A DNA stretch of 64,000 nucleotides from Bettongia penicillata ogilbyi (GCA_023548195.1 JAJHZJ010000694.1:3502501-3566500), one strand, 5' to 3'; shown: positions 31,060 to 42,595, counted from the first letter of the stretch. The notes: generated from the letters alone by a model not told the origin. A program made the numbers and translations.

Positions 31060-32040
31060 TCTCTTTCATGTAACCGTTTTCATGCTTCCCTTGAGGTTTG
31101 TATTCAAAAGCCAAATTTCTATTTAACTCTGGTCCTTTCATTAGGAATAAAAATACTCTATTTCATTAAATATGTGTTTATATCCCTGAAGGATTATTCT
31201 CAGTTTTACTGGGTAGGTTATCCTTGGTTGTAATCCTAGCTTCTTTGCCTGCCACAATATCATATTCTAAGCCCTCCACTTCTTTAAAGTGGAACCTGTT
31301 AAATCTTTTGTATTCTTGGCTATGGTTCCACAATATTTGAATTATTTCTTTCTGCCTCCTTGAAGCATTTTCTCTTTGATCTGAGAACTCTGGAATTTGG
31401 CTATAATATTCCTGGGAATTTTCATTTTACAATCTCTTTTAGGAGGTGGTCACTGGACCTTTTAAATTTCTATTTTGCCCTCTGATTTTAGAATACTAGG
31501 GCATATTTCCTTGATAATTTATGGAAATATGATCTCTAGGCTCTTTCTTTGATTATGATTTTCAAATAGTCCTATAATTCTTAAATTACCTCTCCTTGAT
31601 CTGCTTTCTTTGTCAGTTGTTTTTCCAGTGAGATATTTCACATTTTCTTCTAGTTGTTTTCATTCTTTTGACTTTGTTTTATTGTTTCTTGATGTCTCAT
31701 GGAGTCATTACCTTCCCCATTTGACCAATTCTGTTTTTTTAAAGTGTTATTTTCTTTTGCATTTTTGTGCCTCTTTTTTTTTTTACCAACCTGTTAATTG
31801 TCTTTAAATTATTTTCTTGCATTAATCTCTTTTAATTACATATTTTTCTACCACTCTTATTTGATTTTGAAAATAATTTTTTAGCTCTTTCAGGAATTCT
31901 CGTTTAGCTTCTGTCCAATTTGTATTTTTCTTTGAATCTTTGCTTGTAGCTTTTTTGACTTCATTCTCTTAAACTGAGTTTGTGTCTATTTTTTTTCCTG
32001 TCATTATAGTAGATTTTTATGGTCAGGTTCTTTTTGTTGT
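31060..32040 (-). pseudogene. L1 ORF1 remnant
   Basis: Located between spacer and 5' UTR of the antisense L1. The minus-strand reading gives the A/K/E-rich coiled coil (31600-31960) and, at 31150-31450, the C-terminal domain with many stops. Assigned by position and base similarity to 16240-17288. Confidence 0.75.
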
Positions 32041-32914
32041 TTGCTCATTTGCCCAACCTATGTCTTGATTTTGAACTTTATGTTAAGGTTGGGCTCTCTT
32101 CCTGACATGGGGTCTGGGAAGAGGCACTATCCTGTACTTAAAGGTCTTTTCTTTATTTATTTTTTTGTTTTGATTTTTGTACTGCTATTTTCTGAGCCAG
32201 TTCTGTTCTGTTTTGTTTTGTTTTTTTAAACTTTTCAGTGTTGCCAAAGTATTGTGATTGGGGAGAGGTGTAATCACTGCTAGCTTGTTCTTTGCTCTTT
32301 CTCTTACCTTGAACAGGTTCCTAATCCCTCAGGATTGCAATTGATGCCTCTGTCCAAGGTCCCTGCTCCCTTGTGACAGGGGTTGCTCATCTTTGCCCTT
32401 GAGCTTTGACCAAGAAGTGGGTACAGGTAATAGAGCTGTCAAATAGTATCCCACTTTCTGTCCAGTGCTAGCACAGGGACTTCTGTAATCTTTTTTTGAC
32501 CAGGAACCAGGTTTCCTTACCATTTCTGGCTTAATATCTCCTTAAGCTCCTGATTCTTCTTTTGCCACCACCTAGTCCCACCACTGTTGTTGCACCCAAA
32601 TGGACTCTGGGCCTGCACTGACCCCTGCATCACAAATCTCCCTTTCTAACCTCCTAAGTTGCCTTGGACTAGAAGAATATCTCACCTTGACCTTTTGTTG
32701 GGTCTATAACTCCAGAATTTGATTTGAAGTGTTATTTTTATAGTTGCTTGAAGGGGCATGTTAAGAGAGCTCAGCTGAGTGTTTTCTACTCTTTATCTTG
32801 GCTCCATACCCAGAAGACCTGTCTCTCATCTCTATTACCTGTGAGTAACAGGGAATACCCACCCTATAGTCTATAGCAGAAGTATATCTTGGGAGCTCGT
32901 TGGAAGCACTTTTA

Positions 32915-33115
32915 AAAAATAGGAACATAGATTTAGAACAGAGAGAGACCTTAGAGGTCATCAAGTCCAACCCTCTAATTTCACAGATGAGAAAAATTGC
33001 ATCTCAGACAGGTCAAGTCACTCACACAGGCAGTAAATGACAGAGGCGAGATTCAAATCTAGATGTTCTGATTCTGAATTGAACATTCTTTCCACTGTTC
33101 AATAATGTCTCCTAG
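32915..33115 (-). repeat. MIR/THER1 SINE
   Basis: Antisense: GAGACCTTAGAGGTCATCAA, GTCCAACCCTCTAATTTCAC, GATTCAAATCTAGATG. Confidence 0.85.
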
Positions 33116-34265
33116 CCTTCTAATTTCACTGGTTTCTTTTTGAAAGTATTCTTCCAGCACCCATCCAACCCTAACAATATTACTTCTTGATGTATTTCTG
33201 AAATGTGAAATGCCTAAAAAGAGTGGGCATTTATAAGGCACAGAGAAGAGAAGAAATATTGGACTTAGGCAAGTAGATTTAGCCTGAACTCCTTTTAATT
33301 TACTTTTTTTTTTAAACTGAACTTATTGTCCTTCTTTGTCCTCTGCCTGCCCTCTTATTCCTGGCCAGCTGTTGCTAGTCATTCCCTCAGAGAAGGAAAG
33401 TGGCACATACTAGAATTTTAGTATCCCTGCCCATCCATTTCACATAATTTGTAAGAATATATTTTCACCATCAGTTCTTTTTACATTTGGTGTTTTCCAT
33501 TTCCTTCATGATGATAGATGCTTGGGGCTCTATGAGAAATCAGCATATTAGATTGATTACTTATCAGTGGGTGAAAGGACATCAGAAATAACAGGGATGG
33601 TTAATCCTCTTGGAAAAAATATTTGATTTAAATAGTGATAGATTCTCAGCTTTTAAAATATTTTGTTTCCTGGTGTTATCTATCAGTTGCCACAATGTCA
33701 TTTGTGAGCAAATCCTTCAGCAAGATTCCAGGGCCAACCAATAATATCAGCACATGCATAGCAAATCATTCCAATTTACCAACTGTTCAGAAATTGTCTG
33801 ACCAAGCAAACAACATTAATCCAGCTCCTTTTACAAATGGCCATCTAAATTGGGTCCTGAACCTTGGGGAAGATGAGGAGAAATCATCATCTTTCTGATT
33901 GGGAATGGCCAGTTTTTATCATCATTCAGTATTCTTACTCTTTTTATTGGTAACTAATGTCGTATTGCAGTTCAGGTCTACTGATCTTAATCTACAAACT
34001 AAGCCATTAGCAGCACCAGAATGCATGATGGTGTACCAATTAAAATTAAGGGATTCAAGAGTAATGTTCCTTGCCTGTTACCAGTTTGCATACCAATAAT
34101 AATTTGCAAAGCTATTGAATGAAGAGAACCTTAACTGATAGTGAACTTTATATCAATAATTTTAGGTGATATGTGATGAAGTGTTAAAGGGGAAATACCT
34201 TAGAAGATTGAATATAAAATTGGGTGCCATGACATTTAAATTCCATGACTCATTTTACTTCTATA
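33116..34265. other. single-copy stretch
   Basis: About 1.1 kb without recognised repeats. The 87-codon frame at 33635-33898 (polar, Asn/Ser-rich) is not recognised and has no splice or promoter context. 33630-34100 has the texture of conserved non-coding DNA. Confidence 0.35.
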
Positions 34266-34385
34266 TTTTCATTTGTTCATTTGAAGATTTACTAAATACT
34301 CGTCCCATGTGTAGTGCCATGATAAGTATTTTGGGGGGTATAAAGAAAGTAAAATATATAGAGATGATTGTATCTCTGTGCTAAT
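34266..34385 (-). repeat. L2 LINE 3' fragment
   Basis: GATTTACTAAATACTCGTCC then GTAGTGCCATGATAAG, an eroded antisense L2 end. Confidence 0.55.
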
Positions 34386-34424
34386 AGCTCTTTTATCTGT
34401 AAAATGGTAAACATTGTTCCTGGC

Positions 34425-34605
34425 TTATAGGTTTGTAGGATTTAGAATTGGAAGGACCTCATAGAAAAGAAAAAGGGCTAATGTTTCCCTCTTAAAGACA
34501 AGGATATTGAGGCCCAGAAAGGTTTAGTGATTAATTTCATGGTTAGTAAAAGAGATAAGACTTGAATTCAGGTCTTGTAACACTGATGTGATACCCATAG
34601 CAGCT
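34425..34605 (-). repeat. MIR/THER1 SINE
   Basis: Antisense: TTTAGAATTGGAAGGACCTC, GATATTGAGGCCCAGAAAGG, CTTGAATTCAGGTCTTG. Confidence 0.75.
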
Positions 34606-34896
34606 GTTATGAATATGTATGCATATTTCCAGGGTAAATTCACAACATATAAAATATATAAACTATAAAATATATTATTTCATCAAAGGCAAGTCCAAAG
34701 TATTTATTTGGGGCATCATTAGAATACCAGGAGGTGAGATTTAACAGGGTACTTACCACTAATACAGGGAGTGCCAGACATCTTAAACCTTCTTTCTATC
34801 AAACCTCCCCACAAAAACAAGTTCCCCTATACAAGTTCCTCCCTCCATCAATTCACAGTTTACTTCTCTCTCTTCTCTGCCTGCTCTCATTCTTTG

Positions 34897-34968
34897 CCTC
34901 TGCTCTCTCTCTGTCTCTCTCTGTCTCTCTCTGTCTCTCTGTCTCTCTCTCTCTCTTTCTCTCTCTTG
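34897..34968 (+). repeat. CT-rich microsatellite with CTGT units
   Basis: Repeats of CTCTCTCTGT, then (CT)n. The open frames on both strands here (34734-35082) result from this repeat. Confidence 0.9.
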
Positions 34969-35124
34969 TTCTTGGGCAAGCTCCTCCCTGTCAGAGCTCC
35001 ATGTGACCACAGGCTTCATGTGTTAGGCCTAATAATGGGTGGGGAAGATCTTCCTATTCTACTAACCTTACAGGTCTTTTGACTATAAATCTTTTGCTTT
35101 CCATTATAGTATATTGCTTGGGCT

Positions 35125-35240
35125 TTGCTAAACTCATGGAATTTCACAGAATCTTAGGTTGGGAAAGGACTGTAGAATACAACTAGTCTGCCTCACTCAC
35201 TAATTTTACAATGGAAGAAAAAAGGGTCAGTGAAGGAGGT
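35125..35240 (-). repeat. MIR/THER1 SINE fragment
   Basis: CACAGAATCTTAGGTTGGGA and AATTTTACAATGGAAG in antisense orientation. Confidence 0.55.
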
Positions 35241-35404
35241 ATGATTTGCAAGCTAGATACCATATATGACTCCTCATTTTCTTTTCAGTTAGCTAGCCTC
35301 TCCCTTTTTATAAGAAAACTATTCTAATCTTCCTGAATCATAGGACCTTCCCTTTGAAGCTACTCTCAATTTACCTAGGGTATATCTGGTTTGCAAGTTG
35401 TCTT

Positions 35405-35485
35405 TCTATTAGATTGTGGGCTCCTTTTGAGTAGTTACTATGTTTTTATCTTTCTTTATATCCCCTGCTTGAATAACTGTGATTC
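35405..35485 (+). repeat. L2 LINE 3' fragment
   Basis: TTAGATTGTGGGCTCCTTTT followed by a Ttt/ATCCCC stretch, sense L2. Confidence 0.55.
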
Positions 35486-35764
35486 CACTGGTTGGAATTC
35501 AGGGCAATGAAACTATATTATTTCAAATCAACAAATATTCTTCAACTTATTGCCTTAGAGAGTAGTTTGAAGGCATTAAAAGTTTAAGAAACTTAGATTA
35601 AAGTATAGGGGTTAATGGTATCTATGTTATGCCTGTTTATCTGTTATAAATTATCATGTGACATTGACCACTGTAGAGGCTCAATAACTAAATATTTGTG
35701 ACAGTGCTCTGCTTTGTGGAGTTTATAGTCAATAAAGTTGCCATCTTTGGATGGCTAATGTTTC

Positions 35765-36385
35765 TTTTTATTCTCTTGAAAATATTTATTTTTATAAGCA
35801 TTTGTTATTTCTTTTCTCTACAGTCTCCCTCCTCATTGAGCAATAAAAAATGAAAAGTAAAATTTTCACATGCAGAGTCTAGCAAAAACAAATTCTCACA
35901 CGATTCATGTCCAAAATTATCTTAATCTGCAGTTTGTTTATTGCCACCCTGCTGGAATGTATCATATTTCATCTTTTCTGGATTATCATTATGTTTATCA
36001 GAATTCAGAAGTCATTCAACATTATTTTTCTTTATAATATTATTGTCATTGTATAAATTGTTCTCCTATTTGTACTCATTCCACTCTGCATCAGTTCGTA
36101 AAAATCATCTCTGAAATTGTCCCGGGTAATATTTCTTATGGTACAATAATATTCCATTGTATTTTATGCCATCATTTGCTTAGTCATTCCCCAGTAGGTG
36201 TATGCCTCAACTGCTGCAAATATTTATATGTCCTTTTCCTCTTTCTTTGATCTCCTTAGGGACATAGGTCTCATAGTGGTACAGCTGGGCCAGTGGGAAT
36301 GTGCAGTTTTGTAACTTTTGAGGATCATAGTTCTAAATTATTTTCTACAATGGCTAGATGACTAGTTTTGTCACTGTTTAGGCTA
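35765..36385 (-). mobile_element. old 5'-truncated L1 3' end
   Basis: Antisense 3' UTR and ORF2 end: CATGCAGAGTCTAGCAAAAA, TACAATAATATTCCATTGTA, GCTTAGTCATTCCCCAGTAG, CTACAATGGCTAGATGACTA. More diverged than the L1 copies left of 33 kb. Confidence 0.8.
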
Positions 36386-36483
36386 GAGTTGCATAGGTAG
36401 ACCATTTAGTGAAAAGCTCCATAATAAATGTAATAAAAACAATTTGATAATAATTGTATTATATCTTCACATAGTACTTTATG

Positions 36484-36520
36484 AAGTTGTGGTATATTAT
36501 TGTGATGGAATACTAATTTT
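36484..36520 (+). repeat. L1 ORF2 scrap
   Basis: AAGTTGTGGTATATTATTGT and GATGGAATACTA match the sense L1 ORF2 end. Too short to say more. Confidence 0.4.
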
Positions 36521-36587
36521 TTGCAAAAGAGATTTATTGCATTGTCTACTTTGAAGTAAAACAGGGCAGTTATGATTTTCTCTATGA

Positions 36588-36842
36588 ATAGGAGCTAGGT
36601 GGCACAGTGAATAGATGCTGGACCTTGAATATTGAAGATCTGAGTTCGAATCCATCCTCAGGCACTTGCTAGACTATGGGAAAGTCACTTAACCTTTGAT
36701 TGACTCAGTTTCCCCATCTGTAAAATAAGAATGGTAATGACACCTACCTCCTTGCGTTAATGGTGACAGATGAAGTGATATTTGTTAAGTGCCTGACACA
36801 CAGTAGGTGCTATATAAATGTTATCTATTATTACTGTTATTG
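36588..36842 (+). mobile_element. tRNA-derived MIR-type SINE, full length
   Basis: Head with RNA polymerase III A box TGGCACAGTGA (36600-36610) and B box GTTCGAATCC (36644-36653), core CTCAGTTTCCCCATCTGTAA and 3' end TAGGTGCTATATAAATG, then a TTATTA-type tail. The intact B box shows its tRNA origin. It is a SINE and not a tRNA gene: no acceptor or anticodon stem can be formed. Confidence 0.9.
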
Positions 36843-36929
36843 TTCATTTACAGATTAAACAATCTGATGCCATATGCTTTCCGCAAGTTTTTATGGTAAA
36901 TATGTAAGTGGTGATATTAGAACTGGAAT

Positions 36930-37160
36930 CCAACTGATAAGAGATTAACAGCTAAGTTGCATCTCACTAGTCATCTAGTCTAACCCTCTCATTTCATAGA
37001 TGAGAAAACTGAGTCCCAAAGAAATTAAGTGATTTGTCCAAGGTCAGGTAGATAGTCACTGACTGAGTTAGCCTTTGAACTTGGGTCCTCCAGCTTCAAA
37101 CCAAGCATACTTTTACTGTCAAGCTTGTCCAGTATTCTTCCTATTATACCACAGTACCTT
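36930..37160 (-). repeat. MIR/THER1 SINE
   Basis: Antisense: CATCTAGTCTAACCCTCTCA, TTTCATAGATGAGAAAACTG, CTTTGAACTTGGGTCCTCC. Confidence 0.85.
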
Positions 37161-38014
37161 CTTAGTGAAATGCATTAGAATTATTGGCATTTTTAAGATA
37201 ATAAATTCTTCCAGGTTTTGATAATAAAAATGATTTAATAATTAAATTAATAATAAATGATAATTTAATAATGAAAGCTCAAAACCATGCCTAGAAAACA
37301 TTATTTAGAATATGTAGACATAAAATGTGCATGTGGTTATCTAAAGGAAGAAGTAGGGTTCATAATGCTTGTGTGTCTTTTGCATGAGGCCCATTGAATT
37401 TATTTTGCTTTGTGGAGCATTGTCAGAAAGAGACATGACAGTCTGACCGCAGAGATGTGCAGAACTCTTACGGGCTCGCTGAATCTTCCAGAGATGCCTG
37501 GTTCAAATGTTTAAATTGGCTTTATCCATAAAAATGATTAGCTCCCATAATAACCATGAAAACTAAATTTTCAACAGGAGTTAATTGTGGCCTGGATGGG
37601 TATAAACGTTAGTGACTGGAACAGATGAGCATATCCTTTTAAGATAAATGCTTGTACGAATAATGAACAAGTACATTTAAAAGCTATTTCATGCAGAATT
37701 TTTTCCACAGATTCATTTCCCAGTTTTAACTACATGCAAAACACTGTAACCCCCGCCCTTTTGCAAACACATTACTGGCAATGGTTTGTTCGTACACCCT
37801 TTGCTGCCTGGAAAGCACATGTGTATGTGGAGATATAAAAGTCAACTCTTAAATCTCAGAAAGTCAAACTCTTCCTTAAAGTCCATACTAAATATGCTCT
37901 CCTGAAGTATGTTTCTGGCTACCTGGGGAACTGGTAAACAGCAGACAGTTCAAGAAAACAAGGCCTGATACCAAACATCACAGAAATTTGAAATGGATTC
38001 AGAATATGGGTCCA
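37161..38014. other. single-copy stretch, candidate conserved non-coding element
   Basis: 37380-37860 has no repeat, no long frame and varied composition. It includes homeodomain-type cores and retained CpGs (GACCGCAGAG, TTACGGGCTCGC, TTCGTACACC). Regulatory function is only inferred. Confidence 0.35.
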
Positions 38015-38455
38015 ACTACCTTACTAACTTCATTGTACATTACTTCCTTTCCCATACTTCATGGTTCTATAAAAACTGCCTTCTCTCTTTCCTCACACAG
38101 ACATTCCATTTCTCATTTCCATGCCTTTGCATTGTCACTCCCATCTCCTCCCCAGCCCCTGCCTAGTGTGCACTCTCTCATCACCTCTGCCTCACAGAAT
38201 CCCTCATTCCTTCAAGATACAACTCAAGTACCACTTTCTACTCAAAGCCTATCCTGATCTTCCAACTGCTAGAGTCCCTCCTCACTAGCAATCTGACATT
38301 GATTCTGCATATTATTTATATATGTACACATTATCTCCCTAAATAGAATCAAGTTTCCAGAGAACAAACTACTATTTTCTAACATTTTATCCTTGGTACT
38401 TAGTATAGTGTCTGATAGATAGTAGGTGACTAATAATTGCTCATTGATTGATTGA
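38015..38455 (+). repeat. L2 LINE 3' end
   Basis: Sense: TTCAAGATACAACTCAAGTA, CCATTTCTCATTTCC, CTTGGTACTTAGTATAGTG and end GCTCATTGATTGATTGA. Confidence 0.8.
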
Positions 38456-38456
38456 A

Positions 38457-38525
38457 GACATCTTGTAGATGACTGAATACACCTCCTTCATTTTACAAAT
38501 GAAGAAACTGATACCCAGTGAGGTT
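38457..38525 (-). repeat. MIR core fragment
   Basis: TTCATTTTACAAATGAAGAA and ACCCAGTGAGGTTAG, antisense. Confidence 0.65.
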
Positions 38526-38529
38526 AGTC

Positions 38530-38757
38530 TATTTGTTCCTGTTCTTGGCTCAACCTCATCCTGTGTCCTCTCAGATAATTTCCTGTCTCCTTATGCTGAA
38601 CTGGGCTGGACAAATGACTCACTGTGACTTTTTTTCTGGATTTCCCCATGAGAATTTGATCTGATACATTTTTTAGATCTGTTTGAAGAATTTTGTGAAG
38701 AGGAGTTTACTGTTCTTATTCCTATCACTCTGCCATCTTGGCTCTACATCGTCACTC
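38530..38757 (-). mobile_element. L1 5' UTR fragment
   Basis: The right end reads GCCATCTTGGCTC, the reverse of the L1 5' start (GAGCCAAGATGGC) with an intact YY1-type motif. Leftward sequence differs from the other L1 5' UTRs here, so it is another subfamily. No ORF1 follows, so it is a broken copy. Confidence 0.65.
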
Positions 38758-38774
38758 AGTTACTTGTTGAATCA

Positions 38775-39210
38775 AGTACAGACCACAACCTGGCTTCTTC
38801 CTATTTTTCTAGCCTCACTGGCTATTACTATCCCCTTCCCTCCCCCTGTACCCTGTAGTACAATATTCTGGTGAACTGTGTGCTGTTTCTTACCCATTAT
38901 GTTCCATTTGTTATCTCCATGTCTTTTCCCTAGTTGTCCCACATGTATAGAATGTTTTGCCCTATCATCTCCATCTCTTATTTCCCTGGCTTCAAGAATC
39001 CCCTCAAGTCTTACTTTGTATCTACTTTGTATATATCTTATTATATATATATATATATATATGCATACACACATATATGTACATACATACATTCATACAT
39101 ACACACACATTACCCCTCCTATTGAACACTAAGCTTTTCGATGGTGAGAACTGTTTTTGTCTCTCTTTTCGTCTTAGCACACAGTAAGAACTTAATGATT
39201 GTTGTTTGAG
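38775..39210 (+). repeat. L2 LINE 3' end with a TA/CA microsatellite
   Basis: Sense L2: TTCCCTGGCTTCAAGAATCC, ACACTAAGCTTTTCGATGG, AGCACACAGTAAGAACTTAA. A TA run (39042-39060) and CATA/CACA repeats (39062-39110) expanded inside it. The frames of 84-153 codons here run through the repeat and are not genes. Confidence 0.75.
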
Positions 39211-39884
39211 TGGTAGAGCAAGGGAGCCATGTACTTTCCTAGAGGGAGTAGAGTGTGGAGTAGGGAACAACTTTAAGTCTAGACTATAGATAGAACAGAG
39301 TGGAGAGAAAACAGAATCAAGAAAACCTATTGAGTGCCTATCACAGGAAATTAAGCAGGCATTAAAGAGGACCAAGATGGCTGAGGTGGTGCTAGAGAAG
39401 AAGGCACATACATACATCAAATAATTTTCACTGGTGGAGTCCACTTTGTTACTGAATTTGTTCGCGATGGGAAGAAGGATCAAACACTTGCAGTTGATTG
39501 TGCCACTTATTAATCAGAATAGTTATGTGTTCTCCTGTCACATTGTGGACTCTAAGTATTACAGTGGTCAGTGATGATGCAGAAATGGTGAAAGTCAAAG
39601 TGCTTTGAAATGTGAACACTTTGTACAGGGGATAATTACTACTATTAGCATGGTTCCTGTTGTAGCACCCCTGGAGGCAGATCTTGGTAGATGGAGTGAG
39701 TCTTCAGGGAGTTCGCTGCCTTTCCATGGGATACACACAGTTTGGTCACTGAAGATTTACCTGGCCTGCAGTGATCTGTCTCCACAGGTGCTACACCGTT
39801 CTACTACACGTTAAACCTGATGCAGAATGCAACTTTGAAGACCATGTAAGCAAGAATAATTTGTACATTAGTAACACGTTTACT
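39211..39884. other. unassigned stretch
   Basis: No repeat recognised. ATG at 39378 is in a good context (AAGATGGC), but stops follow soon in all frames. A very old processed pseudogene is conceivable; I cannot name a parent. Confidence 0.3.
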
Positions 39885-40055
39885 TGCCATGTGAGCCTGT
39901 ATAAGCCACTTTACCTCTGCCTCAGTTTCCTCATCTTTAAAATGAGGATAATACTAGCACCAACATCCTAGGGTTGTCGTAAGGACAAATGAGACAACAT
40001 ATATAAAATGCTTTGCAAACCTTAGGGTGCTATGCAAATGTTAGCTATTAAAAAT
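39885..40055 (+). repeat. MIR-type SINE
   Basis: Sense: CTCTGCCTCAGTTTCCTCAT, AAAATGAGGATAATACTAGC, AATGCTTTGCAAACCTTAGG, ATGCAAATGTTAGCTATT. Confidence 0.85.
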
Positions 40056-40474
40056 AGCATTTTTTTTCTGGAAAAGATCTGTGTTTTGAGAGTGTTTTCT
40101 TAAAGTGTACTGCATATAGCAACAATGGAACATGGCTGTCCAAAATGCTAATGTACCGTCAGGTTTTATTAAGAGAAGCATGGTGTCCAGAATGAGGTAA
40201 GTCATGATGATCCTGCTGCATTCTGTCCTCATACCATTGTTAGTTTAGTTCCACCTGTTGGAAATTATATTAACTAGAGACATGCGTAGTGAAAGGTTTG
40301 AGAAGGTCTTGTAAGGATTTGTTGAAGAAAAAGGATGATGGTCAGCCTGGAGGAGAGAATTTGGCTTAGAGGAGAATATGATGTCTATTCTCCAATACAT
40401 GACAAGCTAGCATGTAAAAGAGTAATTAGGTTTGTTCTTCTTGGCCCCGATGGGTCACACTAAGAGTAATTTGA
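40056..40474. other. unassigned spacer
   Basis: No feature seen. Confidence 0.4.
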
Positions 40475-40680
40475 TGCAATTCAAATTAAATACCTACTGT
40501 GTATCAGACACTATGCTAGGCAAATGGGGAAGGGTACAATTTCAATTCAATTCAATTCAATAAATAAAAATGAAGCAGGTTTTGCCCTCAAGGAACTTAC
40601 AGTGGTTAAAGCTGCAGACAGATAGGTTGAGGCTTGATATAGGGAAATATTTCCCAACAATTAAACCTATCCCAGTGTAG
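40475..40680 (-). repeat. L2 LINE 3' end with ATTCA repeat
   Basis: AAATACCTACTGTGTATCAG, CCCTCAAGGAACTTACAGTG. A short (TTCAA)n run lies at 40542-40562. Confidence 0.75.
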
Positions 40681-41190
40681 AATGGGCCATATTGGGAGGG
40701 AGTAGATTCTTTTTCACTTCTAACAAAGACTGGCTAACTCATCGCCTGGCATGTTGCAGAATGGTCTTATTATTTAGACTTGATAGTGTCTCTCTGAGGT
40801 GCCTTCCAATTTTGAGAATCTGCAGTTCAGTGATCTTAAGAATGTTTTGAAATGGGCTAGCAGGAAGTTATATTCTCTCTAGTGATGGGAGTTAAGCAGA
40901 CATATGACTTATATGATCTATCTATATTTCTCCCTGCCAGTCTCTCTTCCATCTCTACAAATAATTGGGTTTCATGAAAAAGTATTCAGGCTGACCCTCT
41001 TGGGGCAGAGAATCTACATGACAAATAGTTGTATGTTCGCACCTCAGATAGTGGGAGAGGGGCCTTAATGAGGAACCTCTGGAGAGCTGTTTGTGTCATG
41101 TAAACATATATTTGGAGGCAGTAGAACATTACTTTGTTCAGAAGGTGGTTATAAGAAAACTTTGAAAGGTGAAATATATGATGAGGATGC
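40681..41190. other. unassigned spacer
   Basis: No feature seen. Confidence 0.4.
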
Positions 41191-41194
41191 TAAT

Positions 41195-41592
41195 CAATCA
41201 AGTCAAATGAACAAGGATTTTAGAGCACCTGCTGTATACTAGGCATAGTGCTAAGCACAGGGGATACAAAGAGAGGCAAACCAGGCTCTGCTCTCAAGGG
41301 GCTTATGGTCTGATGGAGGAGACAACGTGCAAACAACTATATACAAACAGGATGTGTTCAGGATAAATTGGAGATAATCTCAGAGGAAAGATTCTAACTA
41401 ACATTAAGGGGGACAGGGTAAAGCTTATTATGGAAAGTTTGATTTGAGTTAAGGCTTAAATCAAGCCAAAGAATACAGGAGATGGAGACAAGGATAGAGT
41501 GTTCTATGCATGGAGGATAGTTAATGAAAATTTGTGGAGTCAGGGAATCGGTGGGGGAAGAATAGTAAGGAGGGCAGTGTCACTTGATCTTA

Positions 41593-41647
<55 letters not shown>

Positions 41648-41985
41648 TAGGAAGACTGGAAATGTAGGAAGGGGTTAGATTATGAAGGAATTTAGAAGCC
41701 AAAAAGAGGGTTTCAGGTTTGATCCTGGAGGTACTTGGAAGCCATTAGCTTTCACTGAAAAGGGGGAGTGTCTGTGCAACATGGTCAGATTTGTGCTTTA
41801 GGAAGATCATTTTGATAGCTTAATGGAGGGTGGATTGGAATGAGGATACACCTAAGGCAGGGAGACTAACCAGCCCAATATTGCTATGACTTAAGTGTGA
41901 GGTGATGAGGGCTGAATTAGGGTGGTGGCAGCAGTCACAGGAGAAAAGGAAGAGCTTAGGAGAGATGAAAGCAGAAACTGAAGGT
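41195..41985 (-). repeat. L2 LINE, longest copy in the right half
   Basis: Antisense, about 790 bp including a 48-bp GT run: GCACCTGCTGTATACTAGGC, CTCTCAAGGGGCTTATGGTC, GGAGGGCAGTGTCACTTGAT, GTTTGATCCTGGAGGTACTT, GGAAGATCATTTTGATAGC. The inner part corresponds to the end of the L2 coding region; no open frame remains. Confidence 0.85.
41595..41642 (+). repeat. (GT)24 microsatellite
   Basis: A pure GT run of 48 bp inside the L2 copy. Confidence 0.97.
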
Positions 41986-42316
41986 GGACTCCATAGGTCT
42001 TTATCAGGGTCAAGAGGGATGTGTGAATATAAGGTAAAGCACATGCATGCACAGATGAAGTGCCTAATGCTAACAGAGGGATGGTCCAAGTTAGTATCAG
42101 AATGACAAAAGGGTGGAAGGAACCTTAGCATGGATGGACTTCAAGGATTGGAGGTAGAAGACCTGTATCCAGGTCTTCAGAAAATGAACAGCTGTGTGTT
42201 AATCTGTCCCAGCCCCAGGTTCTTCCCTTGTAAAATGAGGTTAATAAGGTTATTCACCTCACAGCATTGTGGTGAGGATCAAATGATACAACGTACGTTA
42301 GTACTTTGTGAGTTTT

Positions 42317-42330
42317 AAAGCCCTATATCA
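42317..42330. repeat. target-site duplication, left copy
   Basis: AAAGCCCTATATCA here and AAAGCCCTATATAA at 42558-42571 match at 13 of 14 positions. Confidence 0.9.
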
Positions 42331-42557
42331 TTGTTACTGTGTTATGTCCAAGTCTTCATGATTCATTTTGGGGTTTTCTTGGAAAAATACTAAAGTGGTT
42401 TGTCATTTCCTTCTCTTTCATTTCATGAGGAAACTGAGGCAAAGAGGGTTAAGGCGCTTGTCCAGGATCACACATCTAGAAAGTATCTGAGGGTGGATTT
42501 GAACTCAGGTCTTCCTCATTCCAGGCCCAGTGTTCTATCTACTTGCCTCACTGCCCC
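42331..42557 (-). mobile_element. MAR1-like SINE, nested
   Basis: Antisense: ATTCATTTTGGGGTTTTCTT, GAGGAAACTGAGGCAAAGAG, GATTTGAACTCAGGTCTTCC, tRNA head toward 42557. A 14-bp duplication on both sides proves the insertion into an older MIR. Confidence 0.92.
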
Positions 42558-42595
42558 AAAGCCCTATATAAATGGCAGCTATTAGTTCACTCATC

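Larger units (their letters stand above)
29446..32812 (-). mobile_element. L1 5' half
   Basis: Minus-strand order from the right: 5' UTR (32812 to about 32040, starting GGAGCCAAGATAAAG), ORF1 remnant (about 32040-31060), spacer (about 31050-30480) with a GT microsatellite, and ORF2 endonuclease and linker (about 30470-29446). It ends inside ORF2, where the half-L1 tail is joined, so the reverse transcriptase is missing. Confidence 0.85.
42120..42595 (+). repeat. MIR-type SINE interrupted by a younger SINE
   Basis: Sense. Left part 42120-42330 (CTTGTAAAATGAGGTTAATA, CACAGCATTGTGGTGAGGAT); right part 42558-42595 (ATATAAATGGCAGCTATT). The MAR1-like SINE at 42331-42557 splits it. Confidence 0.85.

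Noticed and set aside
34734..35082. Overlapping frames on both strands
   Set aside because: Produced by the CT-rich microsatellite at 34897-34968.
36588..36660. tRNA gene suggested by intact A and B boxes
   Set aside because: The body continues as a MIR-type SINE and no cloverleaf can be formed. The same applies to 47505-47580.
39022..39483. 153-codon minus-strand frame
   Set aside because: Its end runs through TA and CATA microsatellite sequence in an L2 relic. Such repeats give open frames by composition.
39375..39840. Possible processed pseudogene beginning at a good-context ATG
   Set aside because: Stops in all frames within short distance, no poly(A) tail or duplication, and no parent I can name.
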